NCBI GenBank assembly: GCA_036873755.1
Contig: JAVTVY010018713.1
Location: 19,473 to 83,472 of the forward strand
DNA from: Hanleya hanleyi
Taxonomy: Eukaryota > Mollusca > Polyplacophora > Lepidopleurida > Hanleyidae
Length of the DNA: 64,000 nucleotides
Reading direction: 5' to 3'
The notes below the pieces were generated by a model that did not search any database, was not told the origin of the DNA, and saw nothing but the letters and a program-made list of their open reading frames with translations. The position numbers and the translations under genes were made by a program. Below are positions 1 through 11,190 of this stretch, piece after piece. The number at the start of each line of letters is the position of its first letter. Position 1 is the first letter of the stretch.

Positions 1-106
1 GTCATGCCCAACTCCGTGTCCCATTCAGCTGACACAGTCGGGTCGATACTGACATGAATCTTGATCCGTGGGTGTGTCCAGATGGGCCACGCCAGAGATA
101 TCTAAA
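1..106 (-). CDS. possible exon running off the left edge
   Basis: The first ~100 bases are more GC-rich than the following kilobase. On the minus strand one frame stays open for about 36 codons. At its upstream end a pyrimidine-rich stretch followed by TAG (complement of about 104-125) would serve as a splice acceptor. No stop is seen before the window edge. I do not recognise the protein; the plus strand also has a short open frame ending at a TGA near 54. This is weak evidence and may be chance. Confidence 0.25.
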
Positions 107-1025
107 CTACATGCAATAAAACAAGACAAAACCAAATTTCTGTTATGAAATCCTACATTCAACGTGAAATGGAGAAGAGTATTATTTCAAAAGGTATTGT
201 ACTCTTCCACTTAAGCGATAAAAAGAGCTAGAATTAATTAATGATTTGTGCATACATATAGCAATATGAGTTCAACTACACGTTGGCAGTGAGTGAATAT
301 TAAATACACTCGTGTATGGCCGGTTCACCACACGGATATGGACCTTTGCGGATGTTTTGTGCAATACGCGCCTTTTGGTGTTTAATTCATATCAACAGAT
401 ATTGCAATGCAAAATATCTTCATAATACTTGGAATTAAGCTTCATGTGATGTTTCAAATAACTCAGGAAATCACTTTGACAATGTTTTCATGACTCGATA
501 TGACGGTTGAAAACTTATCCCGAGGTTACCTGCAAGTTTGTGTGGCTTCGTTACAAACATCCAGACCACTTTCAAAGCAGGGTTAATGTTTTAATCCTTC
601 TTTAATATCTTAGTTACTTGATAGGCTATACAAAACACATCTTACCTATCGTTTTCCATGATATGTCATTCAATAATCTCAACTGGGGGCCTTGAAACGG
701 CCAGACTTTGGTACTAGTGTGGCCGTTTATCCGCACGTGTCTGGAAAATGGTGCGTTCCATCGACGTGTATGGGAAATCTCTTACCCACCGTGATTTATA
801 AGTCATTTGAACATTGAAGGGGTTCAGATATATCAAGGGAAGTTCGAAGTGAGAACGTAGAGATTGGCTGGATAAAACGAAGATGAGGCATCCAGGCAAA
901 AGTGATACTTTATATGTGACTTCAGTGTCCCAATGTGCACATATTGATGCCTGTGTAGAACATTATCGTTATAGAACAGCCACGTATACCAGGAAATCAA
1001 AATGAGATATTTCTTCACCACGCAG
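107..1025. other. intergenic or intronic DNA, no gene seen
   Basis: AT-rich, stop-dense in all frames. About 830-880 contains a stretch (key words TTCGAAGTGAGAACGTAGAGATTG) that recurs in diverged form at about 22335-22385, so it belongs to a dispersed repeat. An upstream exon of the gene starting at 1026 should lie here or further left, but no signal-peptide exon could be identified. Confidence 0.5.
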
Positions 1026-4000
1026 GATCCCGACTACGGGGCAGACGTTCGATGCACATACCAGTAAGACGTGCACCGAGGGCTCGGTCTGGTGGAATTA
1101 CCCCCGGGGTAACCTCCGTGTGACCTTCGAGAGGACCGATCCATCCAGTGACTTCCAGCTCTGCCTGAATCTACAGGGCAGTTATTATCTGATAGACAAA
1201 ATATTGGACGTAACCGACAAACAGAACCCCAAACAAGTACCAATACCAACGACAGGTAAGATAGTAGAACCCATGCTCTCGTCAAATCCAAGCTGCCATT
1301 ATGGGAAAATCAAACATGTCAAAAGAGAAATATATGATTGTCATCTTTATTTTGAGAATTTTGGCGTTTCGTTTCACTAAAATATTCCCACTGGTTGTCG
1401 AGATATTGCAATTTCAAGATATTTGAGTTTTATACAAATTGGGTAATTGTATGCAAATGAGTGTTGATGATGTCATACTGGTATGAGATAGACAAATAAT
1501 ACCATATCTTTTTTATGACCCTTAGAATTTTATGTATTCCATTAACAAAGTGTTTACTGATAATTGGTTGTCACTAAATTTAGCCAATTGACTTGGGTTC
1601 ACTTGATGATATTTGTGCTTTATCCCTAACAGGTCGGGATGGGGGTCATTATGGACCCCTATCTACCCTATCTTCGAAACGACACAAAATTGAGAGCTGA
1701 TAATCTATGACTTTGTAGTTTATCATATTGGGATCAATTTGAGCCTATTTGCATAAAGGTTTCAATCAATTTTCAGTACTGTTCGATACAATGTTTGAAT
1801 TTCGAATTTAATGATTCAATTATATTTGAAATAAAATTTCAAAACTTATTTTTGGACACGTTTTAGGGAAAGTGACTGAAAGATGAAGCAACAGGCAGCA
1901 CATGTATCTTGCATACTCATGGCTATTAGACTAATGCTGAAATTACCTAGGCAAAATATCATTGGGAAATACCCAGGGAGTTGAATTTAATATATAGAGC
2001 AAGTTATGGGAACATTTATTCTTTAAGAAATGAGGCGTATATAGTCAAATTTTGAATAGATTCGAACCCAACATAACACAAGTTAGCAAATGCAGGCTTG
2101 AATGAAGGACTAACCTACAGATGATTCATTGAGTTCTGTTCCAACAAGTGTCAATCCAGTACATATGAATTCTGATGTCCATATCTGCAAATATAACGGG
2201 GAATGTGAATCATACAGAGCTGTGAGAAAAGGCGAAATGTCACAAGCAACTCATGAGCTGCAAGAGCAACCTGTCTACACTCTTAAAACGCAAATGTTAC
2301 ATTTAACATCTATAGAGGGTTGGAGGAGGGAAATCATTTAGAAAGTGTTGTTTCGAAAGTGTTGTTTCGCCACATTTAAATTTTTCACACTTTCTAAATG
2401 TTTTCCCTCCTCCAACCCTCTAGATGTTAAATCTAACATTTGCGTTTTGAGAGTGTAGCAAGTAATCTGAGGCAGCGAAGTATGCCAAACAGGGAGTGTG
2501 GCCAAATCTGAGTTTGTAATGACACAAATCTAACCTCCAGTTAAATCGCTATAATGTTGAGAAAAAAATCGATATGGAAGCCCATGGATTGGAACATTGA
2601 TATATGCCGGTCATAGAGTATTATTTGAAATTTGAATTATATAACTCAAATACTGAGGTCACAAATATGAAGTTACCATTAACAAAATCCCTCTCAAACA
2701 GGGGTTAGTCCACAATTGTTTTTTCTTACTGGTAATGTAATGGAATTAAAAAACTATCAAAAATTCCGATACAAAAGATCCTTTCGGCCTTGTAATAAGC
2801 TCCCTGGGAAAATTCCTGAGATATAATGGCCATGGAAATCACAATTTACCGCCGATGTTAGCAGCTTGGGAATATTTGAAGACATTTGGAACATTAACAT
2901 AGCCAAATCAACACCACCGGCCCTGTCACCTTCTAAAATATAGCTCGCGAAGTGAAACAATTCAACCCCGGGTTGTAAAGTTTGAAGTCTCTCCTGCAGT
3001 TATAGATACAATACTGTTCCGGGATATGGACAAATACAAGAGACTACTCCATCACTGAATATTCAGCCGTCGTCGATTAAAGAATTTCCGCGTCCATAAT
3101 CCAAAGACCTAGTTCATATATCAACATTAGCACCACATTTAAAAAACATTATCATAGTATACATGCACATAGGCTAGTTTCCTGCAACATTCTGTCAAAG
3201 GATATGTGATGTTTACATACGAAAAACTCCTTTGTGTGTGATGGTAATAAAGCCGATTTTTTTTCCACTCCAACATTTGCTATATATAATATTGTTCTTG
3301 AAGTATATATACTGAAATATCACCTTCGAAAAAACTGAGATGTTCAGTTGCATAAATAATGGAGATATGGTTGATCAAAATGTGCTCCCGGGCTTATTTT
3401 GGTATTTTTGCGCATTTTCATGCAGGGTTTTCTCCTGTAGCAAAAATATGACACCTCAAACCAAAACCATTCGACGTTCTTTCCAATAAACAAACTTCCT
3501 GATATATTGTGTGACAAACTTATTTTGGTTTGAGGTGTCACATGTTTGCTATAAGAGAAAATCCCGACTGTAAATGCCTCAAAATACCAAATTAGGCCGA
3601 GGAGCACATTTTGATCAATCATATCTCCATATTTATACAACGGAGCATCGCATATTTCAGTATATAAACTTCTAGAAAAATCTGATTTGACAGGTTTTGG
3701 ATATAAATAAAAAATTCAACTTGATTACCATCACATCCGTATTGTCGTCACATATCCTTTCCAACAGACTTTTTTCGTCCACACTAAAAAAGCAGGGCTT
3801 AACTGTAGTGATAATTCCTGTCAGTGGAGCAACCACGAATGGAATGAAAACTAATTCACAATTATGAACTGTATCTTCAGATGAATTACCCTGAGATGTT
3901 ACAAATAAAAGGAACAAAATTTGAAGATCTCAGCAAAATATTTATCAAAAATAGGTACCAACTCCAAAAATTTCTCGAATTCGACCAGATGCAATCACAG

Positions 4001-4521
4001 ACTGTTCAAACTAGTTTTCAATTAATTTTCAGTACTGTACGATAGAATGTTTGAATTCCGAAATTAATGATTCAATCATATTGAAATAAAAGTCCAAAAC
4101 TTATGTTTGGATACTTTTTTTAGAACAAAAAATTGTGTATGAACGAGGAAGCAACAGGCAGTATCTTGCATACGAAAATGTTCTTCATGGCTATTGGGCT
4201 AATGTTGAAATTACCTAGTCAACTATCATTGTGGAATCCACAGGAAGTTGAATTTAATCTACAGAGCAAGTTAAGGGAACAGTTATTCTTTAACAAATGA
4301 GGCACTGGTTGTCTAATTGTGAATGCATAGAAATTAGATGCTGGTTGCATAGGTCAGTGATCCTAAATTGTTACGGATCATTTTTTTTCTGGTTTGCAGA
4401 GCATCCCTCCTCGTGTATCCGGAACGGTGGAGTACAGACAAAGCAAGTTGTCCTTGAGTTCCAGTCTTCGGAATCATACTACATGGCACAGATAAACTAC
4501 GATCTCCGACCAGTGTCATAA
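1026..4521 (+). CDS. two terminal exons of a secreted meteorin-like protein (5' partial)
   Basis: Exon 1026-1255 is preceded by a pyrimidine-rich acceptor ending GCAG and followed by donor G|GTAAG. Exon 4400-4521 is preceded by TTTGCAG and ends in TAA. The intron is phase 1: the last G of the first exon plus AG of the second gives Glu and keeps the frame, which supports the join. The first exon enters in phase 2, so at least one upstream exon, expected to hold the signal peptide, is missing. The 117-residue product has Cys-Thr-Glu-Gly-Ser-Val-Trp-Trp followed by YPRGNLRVTFE, a Cys-x-Leu strand, then Ser-Cys-Ile-Arg-Asn-Gly-Gly. The pattern C..GS..W.YP.G.LRV...C resembles the N-terminal domain of meteorin-type secreted factors. 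That family assignment is from memory and tentative; other small secreted beta-sandwich domains are possible. The exons are clearly GC-richer than the intron. The intron hosts three mobile elements and a duplicated segment. Confidence 0.6.
1766..2036 (+). repeat. first copy of a ~280-bp direct duplication inside the intron
   Basis: This stretch is repeated at 4016-4300, immediately upstream of the terminal exon at 4400. Shared landmarks are TTTTCAGTACTGT, AATGATTCAAT, GAAGCAACAGGCAG, TTGAATTTAAT and TTCTTTAA.AAATGAGGC. The copies differ by many substitutions and indels, so the duplication is old. No exon copy follows this left copy. Confidence 0.85.
2275..2458. mobile_element. hairpin MITE with ~70-bp arms
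   Basis: Left arm begins CTACACTCTTAAAACGCAAA (2275) and right arm ends with its complement (2458). The arms continue inward through a TTGGAGGAGGGAAA-type segment and meet around 2350-2390. No clear target duplication was found. It lies in the intron of the meteorin-like gene and can form a long hairpin in the primary transcript. Confidence 0.8.
3040..3135 (-). repeat. dispersed repeat 'GGACGACGGCTGAATATT', copy 1
   Basis: Minus-strand copy of a family present at least seven times in this window. Its core on the minus strand is GGTCTTTGGATTATGGACGC, then AATTCTTTAAT, then GACGACGGCTGAATATT, then ATGACGGA..AGACGCTTGTA. Other copies are at 11005-11190 (+), 13285-13520 (+), 30395-30477 (+), 33554-33755 (-), 39415-39590 (-) and 40310-40404 (+). 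No protein coding is apparent, and the fuller copies have a conserved 'AAAACTGTTGACCGCTTCTC' block upstream. It may be a short non-autonomous element. Confidence 0.8.
3191..3767. mobile_element. long-inverted-repeat MITE, family A, copy 1
   Basis: Ends read TGTCAAAGGATATGTGATG (left) and its diverged complement CACATATCCTTTCCAACA (right). The inward arms share GTGATGGTAATAAAGC-type sequence, ATGGAGATATGGTTGATC, AAAATGTGCTC and the paired GACACCTCAAACCAAAA / TTTTGGTTTGAGGTGTC. A second copy of the family is at 33957-34791, where another element is nested in it. Confidence 0.8.
4016..4300 (+). repeat. second copy of the intronic direct duplication
   Basis: Pairs with 1766-2036. It ends about 100 bases before the acceptor of the exon at 4400, so the intron 3' region was copied without an intact exon copy surviving at the left site. 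Confidence 0.85.
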
Positions 4522-4566
4522 ATCTGAAGACCAAAAATATCTCAATTGTAGTGTCTCCGAAGTCAA

Positions 4567-4572
4567 AATAAA
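4567..4572 (+). terminator. poly(A) signal of the meteorin-like gene
   Basis: AATAAA lies 46 bases after the TAA at 4519-4521, giving a short 3' UTR. No other canonical signal was seen closer to the stop. Confidence 0.6.
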
Positions 4573-5616
4573 GTTTCGTTCTGTGAAAATGCTGACTAGT
4601 TTGTTCAAGGGACGGATAGCGAATGGGATATACATGTATAAAGTTTATAAACTGCATAATTATAAAATAATTAAAAATGATACCCTCGAAACAAAGTCGT
4701 CTGACCTACATTTGTTAAAAATTTGTTAGAGGATGTGATTTTTTCAGGTGACACTTTTGTGTTTTTAGAAGTGACATCGATGAACTTGTCTCAAATCTGC
4801 ATTTGTACAAATGCGAGTGCCGGTGTGAAAGAAACAGTGGTCCCTCAGCAGTGAGTGTCCGTTTGCTATGATTTAACCCAGCCCGGACACTGACATCTGA
4901 AAAGGGTCAATTGGATATCAGAGACCGTCCTAGGTAAAGCATAGAAGGTCTCTGGGGACCACCTTTTCTTTCCCACCGGTATCGCGGTTATGAGCATAAT
5001 GCCCCGCCCAACTCCCTTGAATTATGGCGAAGAGAAAATGGAGAATTGAAAAGGAAACAAAAAGGGAACGGTGATTAATTGTATAATCGTTACCCCAACA
5101 TTTAATAAAATGCAACAATAAACATAAGAAGCATTACTGACGAGAAATATTGAAGATCATCTACCGTATTTATTTTCGGATGAACCGAGGAAATATGGGG
5201 TAGGGGGAAAGAGGTGTGAATTCTCCATTACTTTATATGGTCTATCATATATATACTTACAACATAGGACAGCACAATTTGGACAATGGCTAATAACTGC
5301 ACGTGTTATCTGGTGCCTGTATTTGGCTTCTTGATACAGCCTCGTCACACTTGTACACCACACCTACCCCTGACTTTCATAGCAGTATCGGTTTCGTATG
5401 CTAGTATATATACTCATCACTACTGAATGTGTGATTTAGCACTTGTATTAGTTTATCCTGAGCATTTGACATACAGCCTAAGTATATATGTAGAACACAT
5501 CAATTTCCCTACTGAGGTTATTACGTGGTCTATCTTGGAACATAGGAACTCCTCCCTAGCGAGACCAAGGATGTCAAATCCCGATAAAAACTCTGTAGGT
5601 CACAATATTACATATT
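4573..5616. other. gene-free AT-rich DNA
   Basis: No ORF with recognisable protein, RNA gene or repeat structure was seen. Short open frames here are not supported by splice signals. Confidence 0.5.
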
Positions 5617-6570
5617 GCATAAGACTCACCATTAAGACTGTGTAACTTTTCGTCAGTCTAAATTATACACCATATGGAATAAGCTCTTGCAAAATAAACA
5701 AAAAACAAAGGTTACCAAACGAACACTGACATATGCGATTAATTTCTATCCATACTGTTGACAATGAATTTTAAACAATTTCCCAAGGTTACCTTTGTTT
5801 AATGGTACATAAGGATAATTTAGGAAATGTCAATGGATGAATACGGCAGATTCTCAGACGTAGTCTTAGTATCTCAGCCGCGCTTTTATTGCAGCTGTTC
5901 ATGTGAGGGCTATGAAAGATCCACACGGCTCCTAACACCGGCTTAAGCGAAATTAGACACGCTAGCTCGGGAGATGTGACGACAGATCAGCTCAAACAAG
6001 TAACTCATCTGATGTTGATGGATGAGCATCCAGCACGTCTGATGGAGTAAACGCCTTAACATGGGGTAAACATTGTAAAAGCAAGAACACTGCATATTGT
6101 ATAAGACTTAACATTAGACTGTATCAATTTTCGTCGGTCTAAATTATACACCATATGGAATAAGCTCGTGCAAAATAAACAAAAAGTAAAGTTAACAAGC
6201 GAACATTGACATAGGCGATTATTTTCAAACCATACTGTTGACAATGAATTTAAAAAAATTCCCAAGCTTATCTACGTGGCCTTAGTATCTCAGCAGCACT
6301 TTTATTGCAGCTCTTCATGTGGAGACTATGAAGTATTCACACGGCCCCTAGCACCGGCTATTAGATACGATAGCTCGGGAGCTGTGATGACACATCAGCT
6401 CAAACATGTAACTCATCTGATGTGAATGGATGAGCATCCAGGACGTCTGATGGAGTAAACCTGGTGAGCATTGACATATGTGATTATTTTCAAACGATAC
6501 TGTTGATAATGAATTCTAAACAATTTCCCAAGGTTATCTTTGTTTATTGGTACATAAAGATAAAGTTGCG
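5617..6570. repeat. tandem duplication of a dispersed repeat (two full and one partial copy)
   Basis: Units begin near 5617, 6090 and 6465. Each full unit reads TAAGACT.A.CATTA, ATTATACACCATATGGAATAAGC, CATACTGTTGACAATGAATTT, then TTTTATTGCAGCT.TTCATGTG, CACACGGC.CCTA.CACCGGCT, AACTCATCTGATGT and GATGGAGTAAAC. The AACTCATCTGATG segment is the unoccupied target site of the TIR element at 25453-26296. Related host-repeat pieces occur at 8060-8140, 13090-13240, 25345-26360 and 27295-27400. Confidence 0.85.
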
Positions 6571-6646
6571 AAATTGTTTAAAATGAAATATTTACCGTAT
6601 GGTTAAAAAATATGTCAATATTTATATGGTAATCTTTCTATTATTA

Positions 6647-7480
6647 TGCCCCCCCCCCTCTAATTAGAGGGGGGGGCATATAGCGATCGCTTTGTCCGTC
6701 GGTCCGTCCGTCCGTCTGTCCGTCCGATATCTCGGTTAATATTTGATGGACAGGATTGAAACTTGCATGGAATGTGGCCAGTGCCTCGTAGTTGTGCAGC
6801 GTAGTGTTTTTCCCGAGTTCCGGTATAATTTTCAAGAGTTATGGCCCTTTTTCTGAAATCTGTGTGAATGGGACTTGTCCGGGCTGGATCTTGGTTAATA
6901 TTGTATGGACAAGTATGAAATTGCATGATATGTGGTCAGTGCCCCACAGTTGTGCAGCGTAAAGTTTCTCCCCGTTTCGCTTATATTTTCAAGAGTTATG
7001 GCCCTTTGTTCCTGAAATCTCCGTGAATTGGGGCTTGTCCGGGTTGGATCTCGGTTAATATTGTATGGACAATTATGAAATTTGGAGGGTATGAGGTCAG
7101 TGCCCTGTAGTTGTGCAGTGTGAAGTTTCTCCGCGTTTCGCGTATATTTTCAATAGTTATGGCCCTTTTGTTCTTGAAATCTTTGTGAGTTGGGAGTTGT
7201 CCGGGCTGGATCTCGGTTAATATTGTATGGACAAGTATGGAATTTGCATGATATGTGGTCAATGCCCCATAGTTGTGCAGTGTGAAGTTTCTCTGCTTTC
7301 GGTTATATTTTCAAGAGTTATGGCCCTTTGTTCATCAAACCTAAGTGAATGGGATATATTTATTTGTCCAGGCTGGATCTCAGTCCATAACCGATTTGGA
7401 CTGGGAAAATGGCTATGAAATTGGTATTCTACATTCCAAAGCAGACCACATAGGTCCTGAAGTATGAAATTGCCCCAAAA
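6647..7480 (+). repeat. tandem array of ~164-bp units preceded by a C10/G8 hairpin
   Basis: A palindrome of C10, TCTAATTAGA, G8 at about 6649-6676 is followed by (GTCC)n and then four to five diverged units. Each unit contains TTGTCCGGGCTGGATCT, GGTTAATATTGTATGGACAA, TGTGGTCAGTGCCC, GTTGTGCAG, GTTTCTCC and TTTCAAGAGTTATGGCCCTTT. The G-rich end plus GCGATCGC and GTCCGTCCG is a layout I associate with a large family of molluscan repeats. The open frames across it arise from the repeat and are not genes. Confidence 0.85.
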
Positions 7481-8019
7481 GAGTGAATTGGGTGCAAAAT
7501 TCAAAGTTCACGATTGCTTCATAATTTCACCTCAATATACTCTCAAGGAATGTAGGTCTCATAACCAGGTCACATTTTTGGATTTGGCGTAAGCACCCGG
7601 GCGACCATTTTGAATCAAAACATTGTATTATTACTTGTTGGTCGATACTTGGAATATGTATTATGCGAGGCATGCCGAAAAAAGTGACTGAAACAGAATT
7701 TTTATAATTATCCAAATTAGGCCTCCACAGACCAATACAGGACAGAACAATGGCGGGCAGTGTCAGATTAAAGCGGAAAGGGATGGGGGGGCATGCAATT
7801 AAGCAATCTCTGATTGCTTCCTTCCTGTGTGTATTTTGCTGGTTATCCCATATTGTGTATAATTTAGACTGAGAAAAAAGTGATCCGAATGTTCAGGCTT
7901 TCACTTCATGGTTTTGTTTCATGCTTGCACCCTCAGTATCTAACATTTACACTGCACATACAATGCCATTATCTTCAGTCATACGCTTTCCTACATTTAT
8001 AATATCTAAATATCCAGAG
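7481..8019. other. no feature seen
   Basis: AT-rich DNA without coding or repeat structure that I can support. Confidence 0.4.
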
Positions 8020-8230
8020 AATGATGTATCTTAGTCTCGCTTGGATTGTGTCTGTTCATATGAACGCCATGAGGATCTAAAATACATGGATTTATACGGC
8101 CCCTAGCCACGGATTAAGCGGAATTAGACACACGTTACGATATGTATTATGCCATAGATCTTTCACGCTGCGCTCGTATTTTGCTATCAACATGCGATAT
8201 GTATCGCCAAATGAGAGAAACTTTGGCACT
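8020..8230 (+). repeat. dispersed repeat, inverted partner of 13030-13240
   Basis: Landmarks in order: GAATGATGTATCTTAGTC, TGTTCATATGAACGCCATGAGG, CGGCCCCTAGCC, TTAAGCGGAATTAGACAC, ATAGATCTTTCACGCT, ATTTTGCTATCA.CATGCGATATGTATCGCCAAAT. The same series appears in reverse complement at 13030-13240. The middle block is shared with the 5.6-6.5 kb tandem repeat. Confidence 0.8.
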
Positions 8231-8639
8231 TGGTGACATAGCCTTGTTTCAAAAACTGTTTGTGACGTTGATTAAAATCACCGCATTTTACATAGGATCA
8301 AATAAATGCTACTAGGCGAGATATTTATACGCCATATGCATCTCTCACTGGCATATTACTGTCCAGAAAGGGATATCGATGTCGACTCTCTTATCGTTAA
8401 ATCGATGAGAGAGAAGGTTCGCCACATTAGGTATAAGGTCTAAGGTCTAGATCTAAGATACAGGTCTAAGTATGATGTGCCGTTATGTATATCTTAAGAT
8501 TCCTGCGTCATTTATACAGAGATTAACCACAGCGAGAAAATCGTTTGTATAGCGTTTGATGAATGGGAAGCAACTCGCCTTGAAATGACCAATTTTTTAA
8601 AACATCTGCATATAGTCGTATTCGAAAGAGAACAGATTT

Positions 8640-10160
8640 TGATCAAACAAAAGGGGTGCACAATTAGTCCCATGCATTGAAATATCTATATTGTGTTACC
8701 AATTTTCGCCTACATATTATTAATGATAAATTCAAACAACTCTATAAACAAAGAAACATCACATGAATGATATCCCCTGTATGTAGTAGAACTAAAGAAT
8801 GCTTCATGGCTTCTGACATTAATATATCAGCAATCAGTTTTCTTGAACACCGATAATATTAATGATCCGAGACTGTCAATATGGTCCTGATGAGGGATTG
8901 TAGTGTAAACAGTCGAGAAATCCCATGTAGATACATGACTGCACGGTATGTGTCCTTTCCCATGAAGTTCTTCCATAAGACATTTTGCCTTTTTTAATAT
9001 CCACATACATTCATCGCCAAATTTCTTTGAAAGTGTGGCGCAATATGTTTAACAAAATGCTTTTCTGGAGGGTTGAAATAAGCTTCTGGAACCAGACATG
9101 AATCTAGCATGGTATGGTGTTTTATGCATTTTGGGAGTACAGTACACTTTTGATATATCGTTGAGTGGTTAGATGACAAATAGCTATTTCCCTGATAACA
9201 GTTTTGTGGTTGTTAACTAAATCTTCCAGAGTAAAATCAGTTTGTGAGTAAGTAGACGTATTCGATGATTTTATGCCTATACTCAGTTCCTTAACCAGCA
9301 CCTGGTAATAGTAATATTTACATATGAATATTATATTCTTTGGAGCTTTGTCGGCTGGGACTCTGGCGATTTGCTAGAAGTTCTTGTGAATTGAGGTTTC
9401 TCAGTACTTGTTTTGTTTGAGGAAGGGTACTTCTGTCAAATGTCGGATTGTTTCAACGGCCTTGCTCTTGGTGAGGTCCAGCCAATCAGCCAGTGCTGTA
9501 GGTTCAACTTTTTCTCGCTTTGACCACTTAGTTGGTTCGTCGCGATATGATTGAAATAATGTTGAAATCGACGTTAAATTCTATTCACCCACTCACTCGT
9601 GGTATGCTCATTTTCTCCAGTTCTTTATCCAAGTAGTTGACTTTCAAGAAAGCCGGCCTTGGGATGTTCTCTGGACGATACAATAGAAAATAATCTATAT
9701 CTTGACAAACTTAATGATTGTGGGTTATTAGATTCAAACCTCTCACAGGGAACGCATACAATACTGTTCTCAAAGCTATGTATACTGTTGGGTGTGTCAG
9801 TTAAATCTACTCAGTTAAAGTAATTTATAGTGATATGATCAACGCACTCTAAAATAAACCATGGCTGTGATGTCTCCGTTGGTGGGGTTTAAACAGCTGG
9901 GTAATATTAGATCTATTTGAATGGCGGTGTGTTACATTGCCCAACCATTGACATCATTTAAACCATACGGAAACAATGACCCAAGTTCTAGCACCCAGAA
10001 TAGTTCCTGCTCTCGAGATTTTCTCTCAGATCCGTAGGGGAGCCTTTTTCTATATTTGTACAACACATTTTGGTGGGGAGATGATGCTTCAGATGATGCT
10101 TCAAGTAGAAGATAATGCAAACTTATGGTGTGATGACGCTTGATTATGTGTTTCATCAAC
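8640..10160 (-). pseudogene. degenerate reverse transcriptase element
   Basis: Minus-strand fragments appear in the order expected for a class of invertebrate retroelements with an N-terminal 'PYGLND' region. At 10160-9932 an open frame ends in a stretch with REQELFWVLELGSLFPYGLND. At about 9373-9125 an open frame reads VPADKAPKNIIFICKYYYY and continues for ~80 codons. At 9179-8994 is a linker with LPKCIKHH. At about 9000-8880 is the RT palm motif STWDFSTVYTTIPH. Downstream homology continues to about 8650 with stops. The frames are broken by stops and shifts, and a SINE-type tail sits inside (9538-9600), so it is dead. The conserved YxDD box is not visible. I associate this layout with Penelope-like or related GIY-YIG-linked elements, but the clade call is uncertain. 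No catalytically complete ORF remains. Confidence 0.75.
9538..9600 (+). mobile_element. SINE 3' tail fragment
   Basis: CGTCGCGATATGATTGAAAT, then GTTGAAATCGACGTTAAAT, then CTCACTC-type repeats. This is the same 3' end as the complete SINE at 57410-57621 and the fragments at 14004-14256 and 33898-33950. Confidence 0.8.
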
Positions 10161-10470
10161 TCACAAAAATTAGCTTTATAACATCATAATTTGACGGTTT
10201 GGATATATTTTGTTTTAGGGAAAGTATCACTGTTGAATTCAGTTCCAATTCTATTTATAGCGATGACGCATGAAGGACTGTGATAGGCATCAAATTATAC
10301 ATCACGTGAAAAGGCTCAGTATTAGCAAATACATGCATGTACTGCGAGGTAAATCATCCTGAAATCAGGGCAGCCATTTTTAATTAACCCACCAGATTAT
10401 GCACAGAAGATCCTGCGAAAACGCTCGAAATGAGCTTAGAATACTGTGACGATCCAAATTTATTTAACCG

Positions 10471-10818
10471 GGTATACCAGAAAAATGGTGTTGTTCAACA
10501 CCAAAAAAAGGTGTTGAGCTCAACACCAATAAATGGTGTTCAATTTGCACCGACACCATAAATCTTCAACGCCCTTTATTGGTGTTGGCCAACACCATTG
10601 ATTGGTGTTGAGCCAGTATTAGCACTTGTCAGTGAACACCAAAACATGGTGTCGAACTATTTTTAACACCACTGATTGGTGTTGACCGACATCATTATTT
10701 GGTGTTGAACTGTGTTCACATTGGTCAACACCATTCTCAATGCCACTTTATGGTGTTGACCAGCCCTCAACACCAAAAAAGGGTGTTGTATCAACACCAT
10801 TCTTCTGATTGTGTATAC
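10471..10818. mobile_element. palindrome-array MITE, module CAACACC/GGTGTTG
   Basis: Ends are GGTATACCAGAAAAATGG (left) and the related complement CCATTCTTCTGATTGTGTATACC (right). Between them are about sixteen copies of GGTGTTG or CAACACC arranged head-to-head and tail-to-tail, for example TGGTGTTGTTCAACACCA and GGTGTTGGCCAACACC. No coding frame. Each pair can form a small hairpin, and the whole element a clover-like fold. Confidence 0.8.
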
Positions 10819-11004
10819 CACATGTAAATAGGTGACTGAGTTACCAGAGACGGGCTGAATAATCCATGAACCAGACCAGATTTATGCAGAGCTGGTCGGA
10901 GGCTATAATAATGCCCTTTTTACATAAAAAAAAATTCTACTATAGGCAACCTGTTTTCTTCTACATGAAAATGGGACTAGGGGTTTAATGTAAAGCACAT
11001 CGCG

Positions 11005-11190
11005 ATTGTTGTCAGCATTGAAAACTCTTGACCGCTTTTCTCTTGCAGGAAGGTATCTGATGTATTCTTAATTCTGATTTTGTGCATATTTGGAATCGAT
11101 GCTGAATGTCGTACTAAATAGCTCTTTCGATTATTGATGCGGAAATTATTTTGTGGACGATGGCTGAGTACTGAATGACGGATATGAGGA
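11005..11190 (+). repeat. dispersed repeat 'GGACGACGGCTGAATATT', copy 2 (diverged)
   Basis: Contains CATTGAAAACTCTTGACCGC, TTCTCTTGCAGGAA, TTATTGATGCGGAAATTATT, GGACGATGGCTGAGTACTG and AATGACGGAT. The TCTCTTGCAGG block looks like a splice acceptor and is conserved among copies (compare 13330-13370). Confidence 0.75.

Noticed and set aside
4334..4657. 107-codon minus-strand ORF
   Set aside because: Antisense shadow of the terminal exon of the meteorin-like gene.
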